This document shows, one piece after another, positions 17,148 to 28,100 of a stretch of 47,530 nt of DNA. Below the pieces are notes generated by a model. That model was given only the letters and a program-made list of their open reading frames with translations, was not told the origin of the DNA and made no database searches. Location: contig JAUWWQ010000032.1 in assembly GCA_030616775.1 (NCBI GenBank), forward strand, positions 1 through 47,530, given 5' to 3'. The translations under genes were made by a program, and so were the position numbers. How positions within the stretch are numbered: position 1 is the first letter of the stretch; the number at the start of each line of letters is the position of its first letter. The DNA comes from Planctomycetota bacterium (GTDB taxonomy: Bacteria; Planctomycetota; Phycisphaerae; UBA1845).

Positions 17148-18805
17148 CAACGTCTCGTCGTGCCGTCATCTTGCCCGTGGTGTTGATGATCCTGCTGTTG
17201 TTGGGGCTCTTGGTGGCCATGTTCTCGTTTCGGGTCAACGCTGATCTGGCGTCGACTCAAGCTGTGGCCTACCGGTTGCAGACTCGGCTGGCGGCGGAAG
17301 CCGGTATCGAGCGGGTGAAGCTGCTTCTTAGAGACGCGCGCTACGACATGGACCGGTGGTACCACAATCCCGATGAGCTGCACCGTATCATCGTGTGGAC
17401 CGAGGGGGGCGATGAGAGCGTATGGGGGACGAACGAGGAGTTCGAGGACGAGGGAATGGCCTATCGCTTCAGTATCGTGGCCGACGACCCCACCGATGAC
17501 GAGGATTACATTCGGTTGGGGATTACCGATGAGTCATCGAAGATCAATTTGAACACGGCCACGGAAGCGCAACTGCTCAGACTGGTTCGAGTGGCCGTTG
17601 CCGACAACGACGAGATCATTCCGCAAGACATTGTTAATGCGATCCTGGATTGGCGCGACGCGGATCAGATTCCTCGCGGTGAGGCCGGTGATACGGAGGG
17701 TGAGTACTACCGGAGGCTGCCCAAGCCATATCGGGTCAAGAACGGCCCGTTTGAGACGGTCGAGGAGTTGCTGCTGGTCAAGGGTGTGACCGACGAGATT
17801 CTTTACGGGGAGGACTTCGACCGGAACGGCCTGTTAACGCCCAACGAGGACGACGGTGATGAAACCTTCCCGCTCGATAATCAGGACGGCACGCTCAACC
17901 GCGGGCTATACCCATATCTGACAGTTCATTCCGTGGAGAATAACGTCAGCAACGACAATCGACCTCGTGTATATCTCCTTGGGCAGGAGGATGTCCTGCG
18001 CCAGGAATTGAGCGAGGCGTTTCCGGATGATCCAGGTATTGTCAACTATATAGTGGCGGCCACGCGTTCGCAGGCCGGCAGCGGTGGTGGCGGTACCAGT
18101 ACTGGGAACAGGGACCGCGGCTCGGGCCCGTCTGGTTCAGGGCTGCGTGGCAATACTGGTAACCCGCCCCGTGGAGGAGGTGGACAAGATCCCGGTTTCG
18201 ACGAGCTGAACGAAGACAACGAATCGGCAGGGACAAATACCGGTGGTGGCGCCGAAACGGTAGGTGGAGGAAATGGAGCCGGGACGATACGAAGTCCGGC
18301 GTCGCTCCTAACTGTACAAGTCGCCGGCGGGAGGTCGCCCCCCAAGACCCCGGTTACTCTGGAGGACCTGCCCGTATTGATGGATCGCACGACCACGGTT
18401 CCACCGGAGCAGAGGACGATCACCGGCCTTATCAATATTAATACCGCCCCTCGATTGGTGTTGCAGTGTCTTGAGGGTCTCACGGGCGAGCAAATTGAGG
18501 CGATTCTGGAAAGCCGGGATAGGGTGCCTCCGGAAACGAAAGCGACGACGGCGTGGCTGCTGACCGAAGAGGTGGTCGATTTGGAGACATTCGAGCAGAT
18601 AGCGCCGTTGATTACGGCGCGCGGCCAGCAGTTTAGGATTGAGGCGCTGGGCTACGGAGACCATATCGGGATGGTGACCCGGCTCGAGGTAGTCGTTGAC
18701 ATGGTGGGTCCGATCTGGCAAACCATCTACTACCGTGATCTGACGTACCTGGGTGGTCACTACCCGATTCGTGAAGAAGACTTAGAGAAAATCCGTGTAC
18801 AATAG
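17144..18805 (+). CDS. gspK: GspK-like pseudopilus tip protein
   Basis: The start is GTG 17144, overlapping the gspJ stop (GTGA). The longer upstream extension lacks a signal sequence and is rejected. VTTSRRAVILPVVLMILLLL is a prepilin-like N-terminus lacking Glu at +5, as is usual for GspK. The body has two SAM-like/helix-hairpin-helix stretches with INLNTATEAQLLRL (about 134) and ININTAPRLVLQCLEGLTGE (about 430), both diagnostic of GspK. Between them a Gly/Ser/Asn-rich disordered insertion spans about residues 305-385. The product has 553 residues versus roughly 320 in model GspK. It should cap the I-J-K tip complex in the periplasm. Confidence 0.88.
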   Translation: MTTSRRAVILPVVLMILLLLGLLVAMFSFRVNADLASTQAVAYRLQTRLAAEAGIERVKLLLRDARYDMDRWYHNPDELHRIIVWTEGGDESVWGTNEEFEDEGMAYRFSIVADDPTDDEDYIRLGITDESSKINLNTATEAQLLRLVRVAVADNDEIIPQDIVNAILDWRDADQIPRGEAGDTEGEYYRRLPKPYRVKNGPFETVEELLLVKGVTDEILYGEDFDRNGLLTPNEDDGDETFPLDNQDGTLNRGLYPYLTVHSVENNVSNDNRPRVYLLGQEDVLRQELSEAFPDDPGIVNYIVAATRSQAGSGGGGTSTGNRDRGSGPSGSGLRGNTGNPPRGGGGQDPGFDELNEDNESAGTNTGGGAETVGGGNGAGTIRSPASLLTVQVAGGRSPPKTPVTLEDLPVLMDRTTTVPPEQRTITGLININTAPRLVLQCLEGLTGEQIEAILESRDRVPPETKATTAWLLTEEVVDLETFEQIAPLITARGQQFRIEALGYGDHIGMVTRLEVVVDMVGPIWQTIYYRDLTYLGGHYPIREEDLEKIRVQ

Positions 18806-20405
18806 AGTCCGTCAACAAAAGAAGATTCTTTCGATCGATTGGGATGCTCGCTCGCTGCGGGTGGTGCATGCGTACTTGGGCAAGCGGGGAGTGAAAATCG
18901 ACAGGCTGTTGTCGATTGCGATTCCCTCCAATCTGGATCCCGCCAGTCCGGAGCAAATGGGACAGTACATCCGGCGCACGCTGGACCAGGAAGGTATTGC
19001 GACTAAGCATGTGATCGTCGACATCCCACGCGATCAGGCGATTCTCAACACGCTGACACTTCCCATCGCGCAGGCCGACGAGCTGCCGGGCATGGTGGAG
19101 ATTCAGATCGCCAAGGAGCTCCCTTTCCCGGCAATGGACGCGGTGATCGATTTTGCGGTGGGGCCGGCTGCGGATGATGCCCCCACGGGGGAAGTGCTGG
19201 TCGGGGCGATCCGCCGCGAGCTTCTGGAGCAATACGAGGCGACCTTTGCGGTGGCTGGTCTGAAACTGGATCGGATCGGCCTGCGGCCATATGCCAATAA
19301 GGTGGCGGTTTGCCAACTACTGAGGCATGCAATCCCTGAGCGCGTGCTGTTCATCGATGTCAGACCGACGTTCATGGAAATCGACGTCCTGCGGCAGTCG
19401 GCGCTGTCGTTTTCGCGGTCCGCATCGGTGATGATTCCGAGTGGGATCGGTGAGTCCAGGGTGTTATCGATCGGGCCTCGAGAGGAGCCGGCGGGTGCGG
19501 AGAGAGGGGAGACCGGTGCGGATGACACGCAGGCGTCATCGGGTCTTGAAGGAATCGTTCACTCGCTGGTACTGGAGGTGACCCGCTCGATCGAGGCCTA
19601 TCGCGTCGGCGATCACGGGGCAACGATCGACCATGTGGTTATCGGCGGCGACGTCGGGGTTGAGGAGGCCCTGGCGGAGGCGATCCAAAAACGATTGAAC
19701 ATAACGACGGAGATCTACAACCCGGCTTCGACGTTCGGTTGGACGCCGGACGAGGGGGCGGGCGCTTCAGCCTTTGCTGCATCGCTGGGGTTGGTGCTCG
19801 GTCACGCCCAGGACGGAAGCCTGCACTTCGATTTCCTGCATCCGAAAAGGACGGTATCAGCCACGCAAGAGCGGCTCAAGAAAGCGCCGATTGCGGCTGC
19901 AGTGGTGATCCTTTTTGCAGGGGCGGCGGCGGTCGGCTTTGCCGGCTACACGAAGGACGACCGCCAGAAGCTGGCTCAACTCGAGCAGGACATTCGTAAA
20001 CTGGAAGACCGACGCAGTGACTACAAGTGGTTGAAGTTCCTTGATGTGGCCGAGCAGATCAGGGAGTTCGACGCGAACCAGCATGTCTGGATCGACGTGA
20101 TGTACGACGTGTTCTCGCTGCTCCCCGATAATGAGGAGATGCTGGTCAATCGTGCGGAGATGAATCAGAAAGACGGCCGGATCACTTTGAAGACAAGGGT
20201 GAAGCATCGTGAGACCCCTACGGAGGTGATTCAAGCGCTCGAGAATTTCCGCCGCGAAGGGAGAGACAAGCCTCGATTCAAGGTCACCATGGGGCCGCAA
20301 ACGGAAAAGAAACGCGAGAAGTACCGCTTCTCGCAGGATCTGCGCATTGAGATTCGCGACGACGAACCGGGCAAGAGATCCTCCGGGAAGTCCTCACGCG
20401 GATGA
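18795..20405 (+). CDS. gspL: GspL-like (PilM-PilN fusion) platform protein
   Basis: It starts with GTG 18795 inside the end of gspK (11-bp overlap); no ATG fits better. The first ~345 residues are an actin-like PilM/GspL cytoplasmic domain: ILSIDWDARSLRVVHAYLGK at the nucleotide-fold start, and IDHVVIGGDVGVEEALAEAI plus ASAFAASLGLVLG at its end. One hydrophobic helix follows (about 360-377, IAAAVVILFAGAAAVGFAGY). After it comes a PilN-like periplasmic part with coiled coil (about 380-415) and a ferredoxin-like fold of about 120 residues. GspL recruits the ATPase GspE in model systems. Length (536) exceeds typical GspL (about 400), partly through a low-complexity insertion near 225-250. Confidence 0.85.
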   Translation: MYNRVRQQKKILSIDWDARSLRVVHAYLGKRGVKIDRLLSIAIPSNLDPASPEQMGQYIRRTLDQEGIATKHVIVDIPRDQAILNTLTLPIAQADELPGMVEIQIAKELPFPAMDAVIDFAVGPAADDAPTGEVLVGAIRRELLEQYEATFAVAGLKLDRIGLRPYANKVAVCQLLRHAIPERVLFIDVRPTFMEIDVLRQSALSFSRSASVMIPSGIGESRVLSIGPREEPAGAERGETGADDTQASSGLEGIVHSLVLEVTRSIEAYRVGDHGATIDHVVIGGDVGVEEALAEAIQKRLNITTEIYNPASTFGWTPDEGAGASAFAASLGLVLGHAQDGSLHFDFLHPKRTVSATQERLKKAPIAAAVVILFAGAAAVGFAGYTKDDRQKLAQLEQDIRKLEDRRSDYKWLKFLDVAEQIREFDANQHVWIDVMYDVFSLLPDNEEMLVNRAEMNQKDGRITLKTRVKHRETPTEVIQALENFRREGRDKPRFKVTMGPQTEKKREKYRFSQDLRIEIRDDEPGKRSSGKSSRG

Positions 20406-20436
20406 CGGAGCAAAGCCGGGAGCCTGTGAAAGAGTT

Positions 20437-22026
20437 ATGGATCGACGAACGAAAATCCTGGCCGGTCTATTTGGTGCCGTGCTTGCCTACGGGCTGATTT
20501 CGAGCGTGGTCTATCCACGGTGGATTGAGCCCATGCTTCAGATCGATCAGCGCATCGCCGGCCGCCAAAAAGAGTATGACAAGCTCAAGGCACTGCAGGA
20601 CGAGGTCCGCGAGGCAAAGAAGGAATACAGGGAGTACGTCTCGCGGGTGGATTCGTTCGACATCGGCAAGGTCGCGACCGCCATCCGAGCCCAGCTAAAC
20701 GAGCTGATCGAAGAGCATAAGTTGCAGGGCGCCAACGTGTCACCCAGCCGGCCGACGGAGGATCGTAAGACCGGCCTGAAGAAAATGTCCATCACGGTGA
20801 CGGCGGTCGGCACGCTCAAGTCTGCCGTCGAGTTTTTGAAGGATGTCTCCGAGCTGCCGCAACTTCTGCGCGTGGGTAATGCAGCGATCTACCCGGCGAG
20901 CCGGTCTCGTAAGGAGCGCAGCCGCGATCGAATGAACATGCGTGTACCGATTGAGGTGCGGGTGCTGCCCAAGCAGAGAATCGTGGGACCCATAGATGAG
21001 GATGAGCTGGTTCAGCCGGAATCGTTCGTGCGCCACGCGGATCAGGATTACTCACTGATCTGGTCGATGAAGCCGTTTACGGAACCCATACCGCTTCGGG
21101 CCAACGCCGGTCGCGACGTGAACAGGAAGCAGGGTCAGTCGGCCCGGCTTAGCGCCACCGCCACCGGAGGTGACGGCGAGTATGACTACAAGTGGGACCC
21201 GGAGGAGGGACTGAGCGACGCGACGATCGCCAACCCGACGGTCGACACCTCAACGGCATTTACCCAAATCTATACAATCACCGTAGAAGATAGCAGCGGG
21301 GAGACCTCGACAGATACCGTGGCAGTCATCATCCGTGAGACGACCAGAAGGAAGCCTGCCGAGCCGGAGCCCGGGCCGGTCCAGACCACGAGCGTCGAAC
21401 GCTGGAAGGATCGCAAGTACATGCAGCTTTGCATGACACTGCTGCACACCATGGAGGCTGGGCAGGTCAGCGAGCTGATGATCTCCAACAACCGCAAGAA
21501 GCAGACGGATTATTACACGGCCGGCGACCAGTTCGACGGCGGCGAGCTGGTTTTCGTGCACCCCAGAGGGGGGGTTGTCCGTAGAAATGATGAGTACTTT
21601 CTCTATCCGATCGGCACCTGGCTCGATCAGGACATTAACCTTAACGCCGCCGCTGCCGTGGATTACCCTGATTTGAAGAAAGCGGCCGAGTGGCACCGTG
21701 AGAGTGTCAAGGCTATGTCAGAGGCGCAACAGGATGTGGCCGCGCCGCCGGCTGATGAGACCGGGAAGACCGCAGATGCGGTGCCGGCAACGGAGGAAGA
21801 TGAGAAGACAGGCGATGCAAAGCCTTCCCGGGTGGAGAAGCCCGAGGCCCGCGAGAGTGGACGGGTCGCTACCCCGGGTGCCAAGGAAGAGGAGTCTGAC
21901 AAGACCGAGGCCCGGCAGAGCGTAAAGGAAACCCGGCCTAAGCCCAGACTTAAAGACAGGAGACGGAATCTGCCTCCGGAGCCCGACAGCAAGAAGAGAC
22001 CACGGCAGGTTAGAAGGAAACGGTAG
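20437..22026 (+). CDS. gspM: GspM/PilO-like platform protein with PKD domain
   Basis: The start is ATG 20437, since the upstream extension overlaps gspL and lacks sense. A short cytoplasmic N-terminus precedes one membrane helix (about 6-25), then a coiled coil (about 35-75) and a PilO/GspM ferredoxin-like domain to about 205. Residues about 218-300 read as a PKD domain (ANAGRDVNRKQGQSARLSAT, YDYKWDPEEGLSDATIANPT, YTITVEDSSGETSTDTVAVI), unusual for GspM. Residues about 325-400 (YMQLCMTLLHTMEAGQ ... YYTAGDQFDGGELVFVHPRG) faintly resemble the homology region of GspC/PilP; this is inference. The last ~110 residues are charged and disordered. It is followed by the giant N-domain gene after 104 bp. 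Confidence 0.75.
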   Translation: MDRRTKILAGLFGAVLAYGLISSVVYPRWIEPMLQIDQRIAGRQKEYDKLKALQDEVREAKKEYREYVSRVDSFDIGKVATAIRAQLNELIEEHKLQGANVSPSRPTEDRKTGLKKMSITVTAVGTLKSAVEFLKDVSELPQLLRVGNAAIYPASRSRKERSRDRMNMRVPIEVRVLPKQRIVGPIDEDELVQPESFVRHADQDYSLIWSMKPFTEPIPLRANAGRDVNRKQGQSARLSATATGGDGEYDYKWDPEEGLSDATIANPTVDTSTAFTQIYTITVEDSSGETSTDTVAVIIRETTRRKPAEPEPGPVQTTSVERWKDRKYMQLCMTLLHTMEAGQVSELMISNNRKKQTDYYTAGDQFDGGELVFVHPRGGVVRRNDEYFLYPIGTWLDQDINLNAAAAVDYPDLKKAAEWHRESVKAMSEAQQDVAAPPADETGKTADAVPATEEDEKTGDAKPSRVEKPEARESGRVATPGAKEEESDKTEARQSVKETRPKPRLKDRRRNLPPEPDSKKRPRQVRRKR

Positions 22027-22130
22027 GACTCGTGAAGGGTCCGCGAGGGAAGCGGAGCGTAATCTCCCACTCGGCGCGACTTGTTAACAACGAGGCACGC
22101 CCATTGGTGTGAGGCGTACCAGGAGAACAT

Positions 22131-25100
22131 ATGATGAAACGACAACCCACCTCGAGAGGTAAGCTCGCCTGGGCAATCCTGGCCGGCTTGTTTGTGGTCG
22201 TGATCCTTGGCCCGGTGCCCACCGCGTTCGCCCAAGCCGATAAACCCAAGGAGGACGAGAAGAAACAGTCCGACGAGGAGAGCGACAAGGGGCAGGATAA
22301 GGACAAGGGCACGAGTGGAAAGATCAAGATAGATCCCGAGCTGCAGAAGAGGATCGATGAACTGCTCGAGGCACAGGAGAGTAAGAAGGCGTCAGCCAAT
22401 AGGGTGAGGTCGAGTCGAAGACAGACATCACCGAAAGGGCAAAAGCCTCCCACTTCCGTCAGACAGTCAGCGCCGCGTACGAGAGAGCTGGAACGGGGCC
22501 CGAAGTCCGCTGGTAAACATGGTCAGACGCGCGGGCCAAGCAGTACCACCACCACGCTCGACATTCCCCCGACTGAGAGTGACATACCACCTGAAGAGAG
22601 GAAATACGTCTTCAGCATCAAGGAGGGCACACATGCGCAGTTGGTGGAGGGCTTTGCCCGGCAGACCGGACTCGGTGTCATCGGTGAGGCACCGAAGGAC
22701 GGGAAGGTGACGTTTGTCAGTACCGAAGAACTGACATTCGCAGACGCCCTCCTTCGGGTACGAATGCTGCTTTTCAAGTACAAGCCCCATGACCCCTACT
22801 GGCTCGTTCGCCACGAAACGCACCTGGAGGTCATCCGGGTCACCGATTTCTACCGCATTCTCCCGCCCGAACGCATGTTCAAGACAGTCGAGGACCTGCG
22901 TGCGGCTGATCTACCTGGCGAGGAGCTGGCGTTGGTGGTGTATACGCCAAAATCGGGGTCCGTCGCCGACTTGAGAGAGGTGCGTGACTTCCTGCCGGAC
23001 TACGTGAGGGTGACCCCGCGGCCGGGTAAGAACTCGGTGTTTATTTTCGCGCTGGTCAGGCACATTGAGAAGTATCTTGGCTTGATTGATTTCTTCCTCG
23101 AGGGAGGCAGTGTCGAACCGCGCACGCTGGAACCTATCAAGCTCGAGCATATCCTTCCCAGTGTGGCCGTTACCAAGCTCGAACAGCTTATGGACATGGG
23201 CGGCGGCGGTCGGCCCCGGTCCACGGGTAGGACCCGCGGCAAGGAGACCAGCCCCCTGGAGACCATGCCGGAACCCGCGGTGACCTTGATCCCCGAAGAT
23301 GAGCAGGGGGTCCTTCTGGTGTTGGCCATGCAGGACAAGATCGAGCGAATCAAGTCTCTTCTCCCCTATATTGACGTGGACGCGCCACTGTCGGACGTCG
23401 AGCCGGTGATAATCCCTGTTAAACACGCCGACCCTGATGAACTGTTGGGCACCGTCCAGCAGATAATTGCGGCGTCTACGGGGCCGCAGCCGACCAGTAC
23501 TCCGACGAAGACAACCACGAGAAGGAGGACGACCGTCCGGACACCGACCAGGCCCGTTTCAGCCGATGGCCTTACCCTGCTGGTGCACCCGTCGCAAAGC
23601 GCGATCATCGCGATTGGCCAGGAGGAGCAGATCAAGCGGGTCCGGGAGTTGGTTGCCCAGTTTGACGTGGGGCCTGTGGGGCCGATTCGCATCCCCCTGG
23701 AGCACATTGAGGCTACGGAACTCACCACTACATTGACCCTCATAGCAGGTGGCAGGGGCCGGAAAGGCAAGCCGACGGCTGAACGCTTCAAGATAGTGCC
23801 TGATCCCGGCAACGACGCCATCTGGTTTATGGGCAGCAAGAGGGACCTGGAGAGGGTCCGTGAGTTGGTGGTGTTGCTGGACGTACCCGGCCAGGATGTC
23901 TCGCTTCGCATAGTGCGTCTGCGCAACCGGCAACCGTCTTTTGTGGCGAAGATGCTGCAGGAGTTCGAGCGCACCCCGTCGACGCAGCAGACCCCCAAAA
24001 CATCGAAGTCCAGACGGACCAGGACCTTGTCGGCTTCCAAGTTCACTCCCGACGACGAGAACAACCGCCTGTTTATCCTGTGTACCGATTCCGAGTGGGA
24101 ACAGTACGACGTGTTCATCAAGCAATTGGAGGGCTCGATTGACGAGTCGTCGCTTTTTGTCCGTGTTGCGCTTGAACACCTCGACCCGGAGACGGCCATT
24201 GATCGGTTGACCTCCATTCTGGGAGGCGCCGGCGGGCGGGCAGCGGATGTGCGCTATGCTGCGGTTGAGAAGGATCTTATTGTAATGGGCGCAACCGAAG
24301 AGCAGCTCGAGGACATCAAGCTCGTTCTTGCCGAGATTGACCGGCCCGTCGAGATGGAGCGGCGTAGTTTCGAGATTGTCCATGCCGATCCTGGTGAGAT
24401 CAGATCCGCGATTGAAGCGTTTGTGGATGGCGATGGGGGGGGGCAGCAACCGCGCCGGCGATCCCGGCCGGCTGCTAAAGGTGCGGCACCTACCCCGGCA
24501 TCGGTCTCGGCGGCACTTACGGTCATGCAGATGGGTAGCCGCCTGATCGTCGACGCGACGCCGGAGAAGATGGAAGAGGTGGCCGCGTTGATCGCCGAAC
24601 TCGACGTCGAAATGGTGACGACCGAGCTTAAGGTATATGAGGATTTTCCACCAAACACGGACATTGCGGCTGTCTCGGAAGCTCTTTCGTCGGTGTTTTC
24701 AAGCCGTGCTCCCGGAGCGAGGGCGAGAAAGCCCGGTCCGAGCGGTGCTCCAGGGGGGCCGCGGTTTATCCCTCAACCGCATCTGGGCAAACTGCTGGTC
24801 ATCGCGGAGCTGACGATGTTCCCCGAGATCGAGCGGCTTCTCGACGTGTTGCGCAGCGATGGCGAGGCGGCTCCGCGAGAATTGGCGTTCATTGATGTCG
24901 AGTTCGCCGATCCGGCTGAGCTTGTGGAGCAAATAACAGCACCTTTGGATATGAGAATCACCGAGCTTGTCTCGGAAGGCGAGCTTCCCAGAAGAGGCGA
25001 GGCGGTCGGCGGGACTGCCAGGGGGCCAAAGAGAAGACCGGGCCAACCCGTCGACGCCAGCCGACAGTATCACATTGCGCCGGATGCGGGGCATAGCCGG

Positions 25101-28100
25101 ATCGTCATGGTTGCACCCAAGATCGTCATCGAATATGCCCGGGAGATTGTAACTCAGTTCGATGTGCCCGCCGATGACGAGGAACTGATATTCAAGACCG
25201 TCAAACTGGATAACGCCAGTGCCGCGCAGATGGTTAAGGCCGTTCGGGAAGTGCTTGGCGCCCAGGGACGACCGGGAGGTCGCCCGGCGGGGAAGGGACG
25301 GCCTCAGAAGGTGGGCGCCGAGGGCAAACCTGCGCTGACTGTTGTGGAAGCTCCCGGCGGCGGAGCCGTGGTGTTGCACGGCCGTATTGAGGACATTGAG
25401 CAGGCCACCGAATGGATCGAACAGCTTGACGCAATTTCCATACCCGGTCGGATCATCCAGGTTTACGAGATTCAGCACGCGGACATCAAGACGCTGGCCG
25501 ACTTGATCATGAACGTCGTTGACCGCCCGGTGGCCCAGTCGGCGCCCGGTAAGACACCGCGACGGCGCAGGCCTGTTGAGCCCATCGAAGAGGAAATAGA
25601 GTTCGATGTCACCAAGACCTGGATCGGGCGGGAGATCTATATCCGAGCCGATTTCATCGCCAGCACGATGATCGTCGTGGCCGGCCAGGCGAAAATCGCC
25701 CAGGTCGACGACATAGTGAAGCAGTTCGACACGGCAGAAGCGGCAACCCAAAAGTCGCCGGTGCCGACGTTCATGTATGAGCTTCAGTACGCCGACGATG
25801 CTTTCGACGCGGCACTTAATCTAGAGATGGTCCTGGAGTACATGTGGGATCCGCCCGACGAACTGCCCCAGGTCGAGTCGGCATTCTTCGGCAACTACCT
25901 GATTATCAAGTACCCGCATGAAGACCGCTTCCCCGAGATCGAAGAGCTGATCCGTAAGTACGTCGACAAACCCGACGAAGGCGAATGGGTATTGAAGCGA
26001 AAGGTCCTCACCGCGCTAAAGGACCTTACCCCCACCGAACAAGCCTTGTGGATGAAGATGAATCATCCCGAGCTGGACATCGAGATCGTCGATATTTCGC
26101 CGGCCAAAGACATAAACTACGGCGTGAAGGAGTTGAAGCCGCGCGGAGAGGCCAGACCCAATCCGTGCGTACTGCCGTTAGCCTTTCAGCGGATGGCCAG
26201 CCGTCTGGCTCTGACGGCTGTAGGACAACAGAAGTCCGAGGAGACGCAAGGCTCTACACCGGCCACTAGTCCTGAAGATGATCCACAGGCAAAGTCGTCT
26301 GACGATCTTATTAACGAGGCGGTGACATCTCTGCTTGAAAAGAGCGAAGAGGAGACAGCATCGACGGCCGAAAAACCAGAGCCGGGCGACACGGATGCGG
26401 TGGGTCGCGCCACGAAAGTGATAATCAAGGTCGATGATACCACAGGCACGCTGGTCATAGAGGGGCCGGCCGGGATTATCGAGGATGTGCCCGATTGGGT
26501 GAGTGAGTTGGAAGATGAGATCAAGGGTGCTCAACTTCCGCCGGACATGCGCATCTACCAGGTTCGCTACATTGATGTGTATACGGCTGCGGAAATCCTC
26601 GAGGAGATGTTCAACGCGACCAGACAGCAGCGCCAGATGTTCCAACAACAACAGAGAACGCAGCAGCAGCGCCTGCGGCAGCAGCAATTGCAACAGCAAC
26701 GCCAGCAGCAAAGGGGTCAGCAGCCGGGACAGCAACCCGGACAACAGCCCGGGCAACCTCAAAGACCCGGGCAGCGAGGACAACAGCAACCCCAAGCAAG
26801 CATTCCACAACTTCCGCAGACGGCTGTGCGCGTCTTCCCTAATCCCCGCGACCGCAGCCTAATCCTGCGGGCGGATACCAATCAGTACCCGGCCATCCTG
26901 AAGCTCCTGGCTACAATAGACCAACCCAAGCCGATCGACAGCGAACTCAGGACCTTCAGGCTGGAAAAGCTGAACGCGGCACAGGTGGAGGAGTTCCTCA
27001 AGGAGTTTCTCAATCTCGACCAGAAGCCGCGGGCCAGCAGCGCGGGGACACCATCCAGTGGGCGGCGCACCTCCCGGACGCCGAGTCGTAGCGCCCCGAG
27101 CGGTTCCCTGCCAAAGGATATCATGGAGCAGATGGTCACTGGGCCCGACAAGCTCGGCGTGGACGCGAAGGATATCAAGCTGACCAGCAACGAGGAGGCC
27201 AACACGATCGTTGTGATGGCCCCCAAGGCGGCGCTGGACTTTATCGGTGATCTTATCAAACAGCTCGAAAGTGCGGAGATTCCCGAGCGAATCACAGAGT
27301 ACTACGAATTGAAGCACGCTGATGCTGAAGAGGTCGCGGATTATCTAGAGACCCACTACGAGGAGGAAAGTGGTTTACGTACGGGGAAGGCCGGCAAAGG
27401 AGCCGGTGGGCGACCGGCGCGAACCTTAAACACACCCAGTTTCGTACCCTACCCGCGGCTCAACCTGCTGACTGTTCTGGCCACGGCTGAGCAAATAGAA
27501 GAGATCGGTGACCTAATCCAACGTCTCGACTTGGCTGGCGAAGAGGATCAATGGGAGCACGTGACGCTCAAGCACGCAGATGCCGGGAGCGTGGCAGCCA
27601 CACTCTCGGAGATGTTCGGTGGGGCCGCCCCGCAGGGTCGCAGGCGGCAAAAGGGTGCACCGTCGGCTGCTGGTGCCGGCGCCAGGTTCATCGGCGAGGA
27701 GGGCGGGCGGATGGTGCTTTACAGCGCGCCGCAGGGTCTGCGCGAGACGATCCTCGATACGATTCAAAAGTTGGAGGTGGAAGCGGAAGACAGTTCCAAT
27801 CTGCGTATCATCGAGCTGGAGCACGCCACACCGAGCAAAGTGGCTGACGCCGTCGAGGCCGCCTACGGCAGTGGGCGCGCCGGGAAAGGGCGTGGGCGAG
27901 GCGGTGCAACAGTAAGTGGTGCTCGATTCACGATCACTCCGGACGACGCCACGAAGCGTCTGTTTGTGGTGGCCGATGATGACATGTTCGCGGAGATCGA
28001 GTCGCTGGCCAAGTCGCTCGACATGCCCGGCACCATCGACGTCGAGTTCAAGATCTTTCCCCTCCAATACGCCGATGCGCGGCAGGTTTACACGACGATG

